From: Caldithrix sp.
GTDB taxonomy: Bacteria > Zhuqueibacterota > Zhuqueibacteria > Oceanimicrobiales > Oceanimicrobiaceae
Direction of reading: 5' to 3'
Assembly (NCBI GenBank): GCA_004357015.1
Contig: SMXE01000243.1
Span: 1-5,657 of the forward strand
DNA length: 5,657 nucleotides
Shown piece by piece: positions 1-5,657 of the stretch (position 1 is its first letter; each line of letters opens with the position of its first letter). Made by a program: the position numbers and the translations under genes. Under the pieces are notes generated by a model, which saw only the letters and a list, made by a program, of their open reading frames with translations, did not search any database and was not told the origin of the DNA.

Positions 1-124
1 CCCGCGCCGAAATCTGTGATCGAAATCACGTTGTCGTTGGCCAAAATTGTATAGTCGGGCCAGAAACACCTGGCGCCTGGAGGATGGCCTTGGGAAATTG
101 TTTCGCGTGGTGCTGACAAAGTGG

Positions 125-1903
125 CTAATTATTAATTCCGTACGGTAACGCACCTTGAATGACTGCACCTTCCATCAGGACCACTACAGGTTTGACCTTC
201 CAGATCGCATAGCGATCCATGTCGAACAAGTCTTCATTGAGTACCACCAGATCTGCCAGCTTTCCTGTCTCAATTGAACCGATCTGGTTTTCCATGCGTA
301 GTTGATAAGCACCGTTCTGCGTGTATCCCGTAATCAGCTGTTCGATGCTTAGTTGCTCGCTTCCGGGCGACCTGATTCCATCACCATATTCTTCCCACCA
401 CTCTTTAGGGTATTGTCGAGTGTGCCCAACTTGCATTCCGAAATAGGGATTTAGATAAGTGGGTAGTAGCTCGCCGCCCCACCATTCGTCGCTCGAAAAC
501 GTGACATTTATTCCCCAGTCAAAAAGTGATTTCGCGCTGTACATATTCCCGTAGCGATCCTCTCCGAGTGACGTTTTTAGAGGATCATCGGGATTTGCTG
601 TAAACCACCACGGCGTAAAATTGCCAATAACTCCCAGTTTCTTGATCCTGGGCAAATCTGCGGAGTCAATGAGCCCTAAATGAGAAATCGTGACCCTGGG
701 GTAAAAACTAACTTTGGCGATGTCTTTTGCTGCTTTGACAGCGTCCAGCACTCTTCTAACGGCGAGGTCGCCCATTGTGTGAACATGAATATCAAATTGT
801 TCCTCACTAAGTTCCAGAAGTAAGTCTCGAAGTTCCTCAACGGTCAACATGGTATTGGCAACGTAGCCTGGATCACCTGCAAAGGGTGTTAGCAATCCGC
901 TCGAGTGATTTTGGTAAATGCCATCCATGAAGAGTTTCACCGTGTTGAATTGCAGACGATTGCCACCGTACTCTTCTCTATAACGTTTCATTTCGGAGAT
1001 GGCTAATTTTGCCCTTTCAGGCGTGAATATTTGATACGTGCCTTCGTAACGAACCGGTAATTTTCCCTCTTCCTCCAACTTGGCCATAAAACTGTATACC
1101 AGGTCCTCAAAACCGAAATTGCCAGCATCGTAAAGCGTTGTTATGCCAGCCTCACTCAATATTTGCAGACCTGCCACCATGTTTTGTTCATGTGACTTTT
1201 TGTGAGCACCCTTGTTGATGCCAAATTGCTCCGCAAAATGCTGCCAACCGGCTCCCTCTTTTACCCATCCTGTTGGAACACCATTTTCATCACGTACATA
1301 CATGGCCACACCGGGTTTAGGATCGAGTGTGTTCTTATCAACGCCAAGCACCTCCAGCGCTTTAGAGTTCAGCCAGCCGCTATGCCACCATTCGCTGACG
1401 AACCACACTGGACGGTCTGCGACAACGGCATCCAATTTCTGCTTATTGGGTCCTTGGCCACCGCCCACGTACATGTCGACCGACCAACAACAGAGTCGCA
1501 ACCATTCATCATCGGGATGTTCTTCTGCGTATTTTTTGACGGCGGCCAACATTTGTTCTTCGCTTGTTTCTGAAATTTCACCGTATTGCTCGACGTCTAT
1601 ATAGCCGGGATGAGCATGAGCATCTACCAGGCCAGGAATGACGAGTCGTCCTTTAAGATTGACGGAATGTGTGTTGTCGGATAGAAACTTTGAAGCGCCC
1701 GTAGAATCGCCTACGTAGATAAATTTACCATTTTTAATAGCAACCGCTTCCGCCCAGGGCTGTTGCTTATTTGACGTAAAAATCTTCGCGCCGGTTAAAA
1801 TCAGATCGGCGCTTTCCTGATGCTCGCTGTTCCCACAAGACACGCAGGTTGTGATCAAGAATCCCAGCAGACCCATAAGCGATGCATAATTTCTGTCGTT
1901 CAT
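125..1903 (-). CDS. Secreted, probably lipid-anchored amidohydrolase, YtcJ/NfdA-like (Amidohydrolase_3)
   Basis: This 592-residue metal-dependent hydrolase probably cleaves C-N bonds of amides or N-formyl compounds in the cell envelope; the true substrate cannot be read from sequence. Residues 1-22 form a short hydrophobic signal ending in C-V-S-C-G, a lipobox-like site with lipidation expected at C23. Cys at -3 is atypical, so plain secretion is possible. The mature protein opens with the usual beta strand (ADLILTGAKIFT, 32-43). The TIM-barrel metal site follows: H96-x-H98 in VDAHAH, K323 in VKLFMDG, H375 in HTMGD, H408 in ISHLG and D472 in FSSDEWW. The C-terminal strand returns as GSIETGKLADLVVL (542-555). 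Length matches the family (about 530-600). The start is forced: ATG at 1903-1901 is the first start codon after an in-frame TAA at 1912-1910. No strong ribosome site is seen (GGAA lies 15 bases upstream). It is divergent from the membrane protein gene. Family is confident; substrate unknown. Confidence 0.93.
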   Translation of the reverse strand: MNDRNYASLMGLLGFLITTCVSCGNSEHQESADLILTGAKIFTSNKQQPWAEAVAIKNGKFIYVGDSTGASKFLSDNTHSVNLKGRLVIPGLVDAHAHPGYIDVEQYGEISETSEEQMLAAVKKYAEEHPDDEWLRLCCWSVDMYVGGGQGPNKQKLDAVVADRPVWFVSEWWHSGWLNSKALEVLGVDKNTLDPKPGVAMYVRDENGVPTGWVKEGAGWQHFAEQFGINKGAHKKSHEQNMVAGLQILSEAGITTLYDAGNFGFEDLVYSFMAKLEEEGKLPVRYEGTYQIFTPERAKLAISEMKRYREEYGGNRLQFNTVKLFMDGIYQNHSSGLLTPFAGDPGYVANTMLTVEELRDLLLELSEEQFDIHVHTMGDLAVRRVLDAVKAAKDIAKVSFYPRVTISHLGLIDSADLPRIKKLGVIGNFTPWWFTANPDDPLKTSLGEDRYGNMYSAKSLFDWGINVTFSSDEWWGGELLPTYLNPYFGMQVGHTRQYPKEWWEEYGDGIRSPGSEQLSIEQLITGYTQNGAYQLRMENQIGSIETGKLADLVVLNEDLFDMDRYAIWKVKPVVVLMEGAVIQGALPYGINN

Positions 1904-1940
1904 GGTTGTTTAATATGGTTCCAAAAATGATTTGAGCGGC

Positions 1941-1969
1941 AGTCTAACGATTGCCTGTAGGAAATCCAA
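1941..1969 (-). promoter_or_regulatory. Candidate sigma70-type promoter for the amidohydrolase gene
   Basis: Read on the minus strand, TTGGAT (1969-1964) and TAGACT (1946-1941) are separated by exactly 17 bases and point towards the amidohydrolase start. They match the -35 and -10 consensus at about 3 of 6 and 4 of 6 positions. Transcription would begin around 1934, giving a leader of about 30 bases. Matches this weak arise by chance, so the call rests mainly on position and spacing. No comparable promoter for the divergent membrane gene was found in this gap. Confidence 0.25.
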
Positions 1970-2021
1970 CGGGCTTCACGAGGTACTTTACGAGTTTGGG
2001 GTGATTTATTCCGGGCTATCT

Positions 2022-2624
2022 ATGAAACTCGACTTTCCCGCGTTCGCTTTCATCATGACCTTGGCGGCTGTAATCAACGGCATGGGCATCGTGCGTCTAC
2101 TCGCCGGCTTCGCCGAGTATCTGAAACGCCAGAATAATCTGGAGATCGTGCACTACTGGGTTTTCAATCTCTGGATCGCGTTTCAATTTCTGCTGCACAT
2201 ATTGATTTGGTGGTCACTGTGGAACGCGCGCGCGGCGGAGACATTTACGTTCCTGCATTACCTGTATTTACTTAGCGGTCCATTCCTGGCTTATTTAGGC
2301 GCCAGCCTGCTGATTCCAGACATTAATGACAAATCCGTGGATATGCACAAACACTTTTATGGCGTCCGGGTACCCTACTTCACCGTAATTGCTATATTTT
2401 GGCTCTGGGTCATTTTTCTGTTTCCTGTATTAACCGGCAGGTTCGCGCCGACGGTGCCCATTCTAGTCGGTAATCTGGCGGTCGCGCTCACGCTTAGATT
2501 CACAGCGAATCCGAAGATTCACGCTGCATCGGCCATTGCCGTTTGGCTGCTACTCATCATATTTGTGGCGGTATTCGCTATGCAGCTTGGAGCCGTAGCC
2601 GAGGCGGTGAAACTCGGGGCATGA
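2022..2624 (+). CDS. Hypothetical integral membrane protein with six predicted helices
   Basis: I do not recognise a named family. The 200-residue product is strongly hydrophobic, with helices judged by eye at about 8-30, 44-67, 77-98, 117-137, 144-160 and 168-190, so it should sit in the inner membrane. Visible landmarks are a small-residue patch in helix 1 (I-N-G-M-G-I-V-R, 18-25), aromatic clusters W46, W51, W63-W64 and W67 around helix 2, membrane-embedded H59 and H79, and a charged loop between helices 3 and 4 (100-111, D-I-N-D-K ... H-K-H). No catalytic motif, transporter signature or nucleotide-binding site is visible. The ATG at 2022 is preferred because helix 1 starts just after it. 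The frame is open further upstream, with GTG at 2001 and TTG at 1932, but that extension is polar and unlike a signal peptide. The ribosome site is poor (CCGGG, six bases before ATG), so the start is uncertain. It is divergent from the amidohydrolase and 118 bases before the peptidase. Confidence 0.8.
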   Translation: MKLDFPAFAFIMTLAAVINGMGIVRLLAGFAEYLKRQNNLEIVHYWVFNLWIAFQFLLHILIWWSLWNARAAETFTFLHYLYLLSGPFLAYLGASLLIPDINDKSVDMHKHFYGVRVPYFTVIAIFWLWVIFLFPVLTGRFAPTVPILVGNLAVALTLRFTANPKIHAASAIAVWLLLIIFVAVFAMQLGAVAEAVKLGA

Positions 2625-2640
2625 ATTTCATTTGGTAGCA

Positions 2641-2672
2641 AGGGCGTCTCAAGTGACATGCCCTCCCGCGGG
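2641..2672 (+). other. Imperfect inverted repeat plus CCCGCGGG palindrome after the membrane protein gene
   Basis: AGGGC (2641-2645) pairs with GCCCT (2660-2664), and inside it GTC (2646-2648) can pair with GAC (2655-2657), giving a bulged hairpin. It abuts the perfect palindrome CCCGCGGG (2665-2672). It lies 17 bases after the stop of the membrane protein gene and upstream of the peptidase promoter, so it could weakly terminate or separate the two units. No T-run follows, so it is not a canonical intrinsic terminator. Confidence 0.2.
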
Positions 2673-2700
2673 AATCTCGGCAGCAGTTCGTTGCTGATGT

Positions 2701-2709
2701 TGTTATAGT
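2701..2709 (+). promoter_or_regulatory. Extended -10 promoter candidate for the M3 peptidase gene
   Basis: TGTTATAGT reads as the extended -10 element TG-n-TATAGT, with five of six bases matching TATAAT. No good -35 box lies 16-18 bases upstream, which is typical of extended -10 promoters. Transcription would start near 2715-2717, leaving a leader of about 27 bases before the GTG start at 2743. If real, the peptidase, and possibly the iron enzyme after it, is transcribed independently of the upstream membrane protein gene. Confidence 0.45.
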
Positions 2710-2742
2710 CCGCCGCCTCAACAAAATCACTAGGCCAAAAAA

Positions 2743-4884
2743 GTGAGCCGATCCAGCCTCTTGTTCAATTTAACCCTCTCATTCCTTGTTGCGTCTTGTG
2801 GTGATAGCACAGCGCCTGAACAAGACGCGAGCTCTCCGATGGAATCGACCAACCCGTTTTTCGAAGAAAGCAACCTTCCGTATGGCATGCCCGACTTCGA
2901 TCAGATCAAGGACGAGCACTACCTACCGGCCTTTGAACGCGGTATGACAGAGGAATTGAGTGAATACGAGGCGATCGCGAGCAATCCGGAAGCCGCGACC
3001 TTCGAAAACACCATTGTTGCAATGGAGCGGGCCGGGCAACTGCTTGACCGTACCAGCCGGGTGTTTAACGCTATGGGCAGTGCACATACCAACGACAATA
3101 TAAAAGAAGTAGAAACCCTGCTGGCGCCGGTGTTTTCTGCCCACAACGACAGCATCTACTTGAACGCGGATCTGTTCGCACGCATCGACTCGCTCCACCA
3201 GTCCCGCGAGGACCTTGGCCTGGATCGCGAGTCTTTGCGGCTTCTCGAACGCTACCACACAGACTTCGTTCGCTCCGGCGCCAAACTATCGGACGACCAA
3301 AAAAGCCGCTTGCGCAACATCAATTCAGAACGCGCCGAACTTGCAACTGCGTTCGGACAAAATGTGTTGAATGAAGTCAACGATTCGGCCGTCGTGGTGG
3401 ATTCAATAGATGAACTTGCCGGACTTTCGGCAAGCCAGATTGAAAGCGCTGCGACCGCCGCTGAAGAACGCGGTCTCGAAGGCAAGTACGTAATTACTTT
3501 GCGTAACACTACGCAACAACCTGCACTCAGCTCGCTCGAGAATCGGGAATTACGACAACGCATTCAGGAAGTTTCGACCGCTCGCGGATCCCGCGGCAAT
3601 GAATACGATAACCGGGAAATCGTCGTTCGTATTCTTGCGTTGCGCGCTGAACGAGCAGAAATGCTGGGTTACGAGAATCACGCTGCTTTTGTTCTTGAAA
3701 ATCGAACTGCCGGCACGATTGAGGCAGTGAATGAAATGTTGAGTCGTCTCGGTCCGAAAGCAGTGGCGCAGGCCCACAAGGAAGCCGCCGACTTGCAGGC
3801 TTTGATTAACGAATCAGAATCTGAGCCATTCAGGATCGCATCCTGGGACTGGCTGTACTACACGGAAATCTTGCGCAAGCAGCGTTACGATTTTGATGCC
3901 AACCAGCTCAAGCCCTACTTCGAGATAAATCGAGTACTTGAGGACGGCGTATTTTACTTCGCAGAACATCTTTACGGACTCACCTTTGAAGAGAGGCCCG
4001 AGCTTCCTGTTTACCAGGAAGACGTAAGAGTTTTCGAGGTGTACTACGACGGCGAGGCGCTGGGATTGTTTATATTCGATCCTTACGCCCGCGATTCGAA
4101 AAGCGGCGGCGCATGGATGAACGCCTATATGTCACAGTCTCACTTGCTCGATCGAAAACCCGTTGTTGCAAATCACCAGAACGTTGTGAAACCACCAGAC
4201 GGCGAACCTACGTTAATGACACTCGACGAAATCAACACGATGTTTCACGAATTTGGTCACGCCGTTCATGGCCTTTTATCCAATGTGAAATACCCGCGCT
4301 TCTCTGGCACCTCCGTGCCATCGGACTTCGTGGAGTATCCTTCTCAGGTACACGAAATGTGGGCAACCTGGCCCGAGGTGCTTGCAAACTATGCAGTGCA
4401 CTACCAAACCGGAGAGCCCATTCCACAGGACTTGCTCGACCGCGTAATTGCCGCTAAGAAATTCAACGAAGGATTCAAGCGTACGGAATACCTTGCCGCT
4501 GCAATCGTGGACCAGTCCTGGCACAAGCTAACCGCCGACGAAATCGGCCCGGCGGAAGCCGTGAGAGACTTTGAGGCCAAGGCACTGGCTGATTCGGGCA
4601 TGGACTTCGACCTCGTCCCACCGCGCTACAGTACAACCTACTTCAACCACATCATGGGCGGTTATTCGGCGGGCTATTATTCGTATATCTGGAGCGAAGT
4701 GCTGGATGCGGATAGCGTGAAATGGTTTCACGAGAACGGCGGCCTGAAACGCGAAAATGGCGATCATTTCCGCGAGACTCTGCTCTCGAAAGGCGGCAGC
4801 GTAGATGCTATGGAGCTTTTCAGGAATTTTCGCGGTGCCGATCCATCGATCGAGCCATTACTGGAGCGGTTGGGCTTCGATTAG
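2743..4884 (+). CDS. dcp: M3-family zinc peptidyl-dipeptidase (Dcp type), lipoprotein
   Basis: This 713-residue zinc metallopeptidase should release dipeptides from the C-terminus of short peptides. Residues 1-18 are a lipoprotein signal with lipobox V-A-S-C (C19, followed by G-D), so it is probably anchored facing the periplasm, unlike E. coli Dcp, which has no such signal. After a linker (20-36) the family N-terminus NPFFEESNLPYGMP appears (37-50). The helical lid runs to about 430. The catalytic core has H502-E503-F504-G505-H506 with the third zinc ligand E531 in DFVEYPSQ, 29 residues after the first histidine as in thimet oligopeptidase. H636, Y641, Y645 and Y648 match the substrate-binding His/Tyr set in spacing. 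The GTSVPSDFVE context favours Dcp over oligopeptidase A (PrlC). Length is the roughly 680-residue enzyme plus signal and linker. Start: GTG with AGG at 2732-2734, eight bases upstream; the next Met (33) would lose the signal. All key residues are intact. Confidence 0.95.
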   Translation: MSRSSLLFNLTLSFLVASCGDSTAPEQDASSPMESTNPFFEESNLPYGMPDFDQIKDEHYLPAFERGMTEELSEYEAIASNPEAATFENTIVAMERAGQLLDRTSRVFNAMGSAHTNDNIKEVETLLAPVFSAHNDSIYLNADLFARIDSLHQSREDLGLDRESLRLLERYHTDFVRSGAKLSDDQKSRLRNINSERAELATAFGQNVLNEVNDSAVVVDSIDELAGLSASQIESAATAAEERGLEGKYVITLRNTTQQPALSSLENRELRQRIQEVSTARGSRGNEYDNREIVVRILALRAERAEMLGYENHAAFVLENRTAGTIEAVNEMLSRLGPKAVAQAHKEAADLQALINESESEPFRIASWDWLYYTEILRKQRYDFDANQLKPYFEINRVLEDGVFYFAEHLYGLTFEERPELPVYQEDVRVFEVYYDGEALGLFIFDPYARDSKSGGAWMNAYMSQSHLLDRKPVVANHQNVVKPPDGEPTLMTLDEINTMFHEFGHAVHGLLSNVKYPRFSGTSVPSDFVEYPSQVHEMWATWPEVLANYAVHYQTGEPIPQDLLDRVIAAKKFNEGFKRTEYLAAAIVDQSWHKLTADEIGPAEAVRDFEAKALADSGMDFDLVPPRYSTTYFNHIMGGYSAGYYSYIWSEVLDADSVKWFHENGGLKRENGDHFRETLLSKGGSVDAMELFRNFRGADPSIEPLLERLGFD

Positions 4885-4910
4885 ACAGTGTCTGCAATCC
4901 AATGTGCAAT
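4883..4910 (+). repeat. Short palindrome and direct repeat between the peptidase and iron-enzyme genes
   Basis: AGACA-G-TGTCT (4883-4893) is a perfect five-base inverted repeat around one central base; it begins within the TAG stop of the peptidase gene. The hexamer TGCAAT then occurs twice, at 4893-4898 and 4905-4910, a 12-base spacing. A one-base loop cannot form a hairpin, so this would be a protein-binding site rather than a terminator if it means anything. Repeats of this length can occur by chance. Confidence 0.2.
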
Positions 4911-4933
4911 ACTGGGTTGCTGAACTCAACAAC

Positions 4934-4938
4934 GAAGG
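4934..4938 (+). promoter_or_regulatory. Shine-Dalgarno site GAAGG for the iron-enzyme gene
   Basis: GAAGG lies six bases before the ATG at 4945, close to ideal spacing. It is the best ribosome-binding site in the window and fixes this ATG as the start. It also shows the gene can be translated on its own initiation despite being only 60 bases behind the peptidase gene. Confidence 0.65.
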
Positions 4939-4944
4939 CCTTAC

Positions 4945-5556
4945 ATGGAGACTGCTACCGCCCACACGTCGCATAGCGAAGTGCTGAAGTACAAGATCCG
5001 CCTGGCCAGGCCTCGCGAGCAAAAACAACTCAATTTGTTTTGGCATCATCCGAAGTTCGCCGAGGTTTATCGTGAACATCTTATTCGGCTCTATTACTCC
5101 GTTAGTGCCAGCATCCCATTGTTAGAGTGTGCACTTTCGCGTGCGAGAGTCCTTTCGGATACCTGTCCCGTTGCGGCCGCTTTGGTGCCGTATTTGTCCG
5201 AGCACATTGTTGAGGAACAGGATCACGACGAGTGGCTTCTGGAAGACATCGAAGAGCTCGGAGTACCGCGCGACAAGGTAACTAGCCAGATTCCGCCAAC
5301 GGTCGTTGCGTCTTTGATCGGCTCTCAGTACTACTACATCAAGCACGCACATCCGGTTTCGGTGATCGCCTATCTTGCAATTGTAGAGGGTGAACCTCCC
5401 AAGAAGGAAGCCCTGGACGACATTGCCTTAAACAAAGGCGTACCGAAAAAGGCGTTGCGTACTCTCTACCTGCACGCAGAAATGGATATTGTGCATTCGC
5501 AAGAACTTTGGACTGTCCGTCCTCAAACAAATGGAACAGGCGTAGCGATTATTTAA
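4945..5556 (+). CDS. Haem-oxygenase-like (HDO-type) iron-containing redox enzyme, substrate unknown
   Basis: This 203-residue, probably cytoplasmic protein has no signal peptide or membrane helix and looks all-helical. It fits the 'iron-containing redox enzyme' group of the haem-oxygenase/TenA/PqqC-like fold, which includes the di-iron enzymes UndA, CADD and SznF. The clearest evidence is H177-x3-D181-x2-H184 in LYLHAEMDIVHSQEL, the final-helix metal triad of SznF and CADD. Other likely ligands are E61 in PLLEC, E91-x2-H94 in VEEQDHDEW (H87 is an alternative to E91) and E148 in LAIVEG. The 54-residue gap from H94 to E148 fits the family as I remember it. Known relatives oxidise fatty acids, amino acids or guanidines, so the metal site suggests O2-dependent chemistry, but the substrate cannot be inferred. 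The start is set by GAAGG six bases upstream. It may be cotranscribed with the peptidase gene. No haem-binding context or natural-product genes are visible inside the window. Confidence 0.82.
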   Translation: METATAHTSHSEVLKYKIRLARPREQKQLNLFWHHPKFAEVYREHLIRLYYSVSASIPLLECALSRARVLSDTCPVAAALVPYLSEHIVEEQDHDEWLLEDIEELGVPRDKVTSQIPPTVVASLIGSQYYYIKHAHPVSVIAYLAIVEGEPPKKEALDDIALNKGVPKKALRTLYLHAEMDIVHSQELWTVRPQTNGTGVAII

Positions 5557-5657
5557 TGGAGAGTTTTGCTCATCATTTTTATATTACGCGGCGTGTCGTT
5601 GGTAGTGCAAACGACGTTTCGCGATGGTCCTTTTCTTGATCCTTGCTCGTTTTGCCA
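5557..5657. other. Right-edge stretch with competing short reading frames and a small inverted repeat
   Basis: No gene is confidently called in these last 101 bases. Three frames compete. A 27-codon plus-strand frame starts at 5556 in a TAATG overlap with the iron-enzyme stop and ends at 5639. A plus-strand ATG at 5624 begins M-V-L-F-L-I-L-A-R-F-A and runs off the edge. A minus-strand frame enters from the edge and stops at 5584-5586; its tail is very basic (KRARIKKRTIAKRR, then LHYQRHAA). The last could be the C-terminus of a convergent gene. GTCGTT (5595-5600) and AACGAC (5610-5615) form a six-base inverted repeat with a nine-base loop but no clear T-run. Sequence to the right is required to decide. 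Confidence 0.25.

Noticed and set aside
1..124. Minus-strand frame open to the left edge, containing DYTILANDNVISITDFGAG, which loosely recalls an amidohydrolase N-terminal strand; a plus-strand frame ending at 116 is also open.
   Set aside because: There is no ATG or ribosome site, the piece is short, and opposing frames are open over the same bases. A tandem second amidohydrolase cannot be supported without the sequence to the left.
1202..1604. Two overlapping plus-strand frames of 123 and 130 residues inside the amidohydrolase gene.
   Set aside because: They lie antisense to well-conserved coding sequence that contains the metal-site region, have low-complexity composition and show no recognisable motif; they are shadows.
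1932..2021. Upstream extension of the membrane protein to a TTG start.
   Set aside because: The added 30 residues are polar, not a signal or a helix, and TTG is a weak start. GTG at 2001 or ATG at 2022 fits better.
4113..4457. 114-residue plus-strand frame inside the peptidase gene.
   Set aside because: It overlaps the HEFGH catalytic core in another frame and has an Arg/Cys-rich shadow composition.
4722..4987. Two plus-strand frames bridging the peptidase 3' end and the iron-enzyme start.
   Set aside because: They overlap real genes at both ends in another frame, have no ribosome site and resemble no family.
5595..5615. GTCGTT/AACGAC hairpin as a transcription terminator for the iron-enzyme gene.
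   Set aside because: The stem is only six bases with a nine-base loop, and no T-run follows on either strand.
1..5657. CRISPR array, tRNA or rRNA gene, insertion sequence, or RiPP-type biosynthetic cluster.
   Set aside because: No regularly spaced repeats, cloverleaf-like sequence, transposase or maturation-enzyme set was seen on either strand.

Overview
The window looks like ordinary chromosome from a free-living Gram-negative bacterium, most likely a proteobacterium and perhaps a marine or soil gammaproteobacterium. This is inferred from two lipoprotein signal peptides on secreted hydrolases, intermediate GC content, mixed ATG/GTG starts and a Dcp-type M3 peptidase. No rRNA, tRNA, transposase, integrase, phage gene or CRISPR array is visible, so the lineage cannot be fixed further.

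Layout, left to right. Positions 1-124 hold no confident gene. A large minus-strand gene (125-1903) encodes a secreted, probably lipid-anchored amidohydrolase of the YtcJ/NfdA-like type (Amidohydrolase_3). It is divergent, across a 118-bp gap, from a plus-strand gene (start best placed at 2022, end 2624) for a 200-residue protein with six predicted membrane helices and no recognised function. After another 118-bp gap, which carries a good extended -10 promoter, comes a GTG-started plus-strand gene (2743-4884) for a lipoprotein peptidyl-dipeptidase of the M3/Dcp family with a complete zinc site. Sixty bases downstream, with its own Shine-Dalgarno sequence, a 203-residue protein of the haem-oxygenase-like iron enzyme superfamily (4945-5556) carries an H-x3-D-x2-H triad like that of the di-iron oxygenases SznF and CADD. 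The last 100 bases contain only short competing reading frames.

How the genes work together is mostly inference. The amidohydrolase and the peptidase both look like envelope lipoproteins that degrade small nitrogen compounds and peptides. This fits periplasmic nutrient scavenging, but they lie on opposite strands and are not one operon. The peptidase and the iron enzyme could share a transcript, with no obvious biochemical link. The iron enzyme is the least understood item: its fold class is recognisable, its substrate is not, and any partner gene to the right lies outside the window. I do not see a convincing new multi-gene system here.
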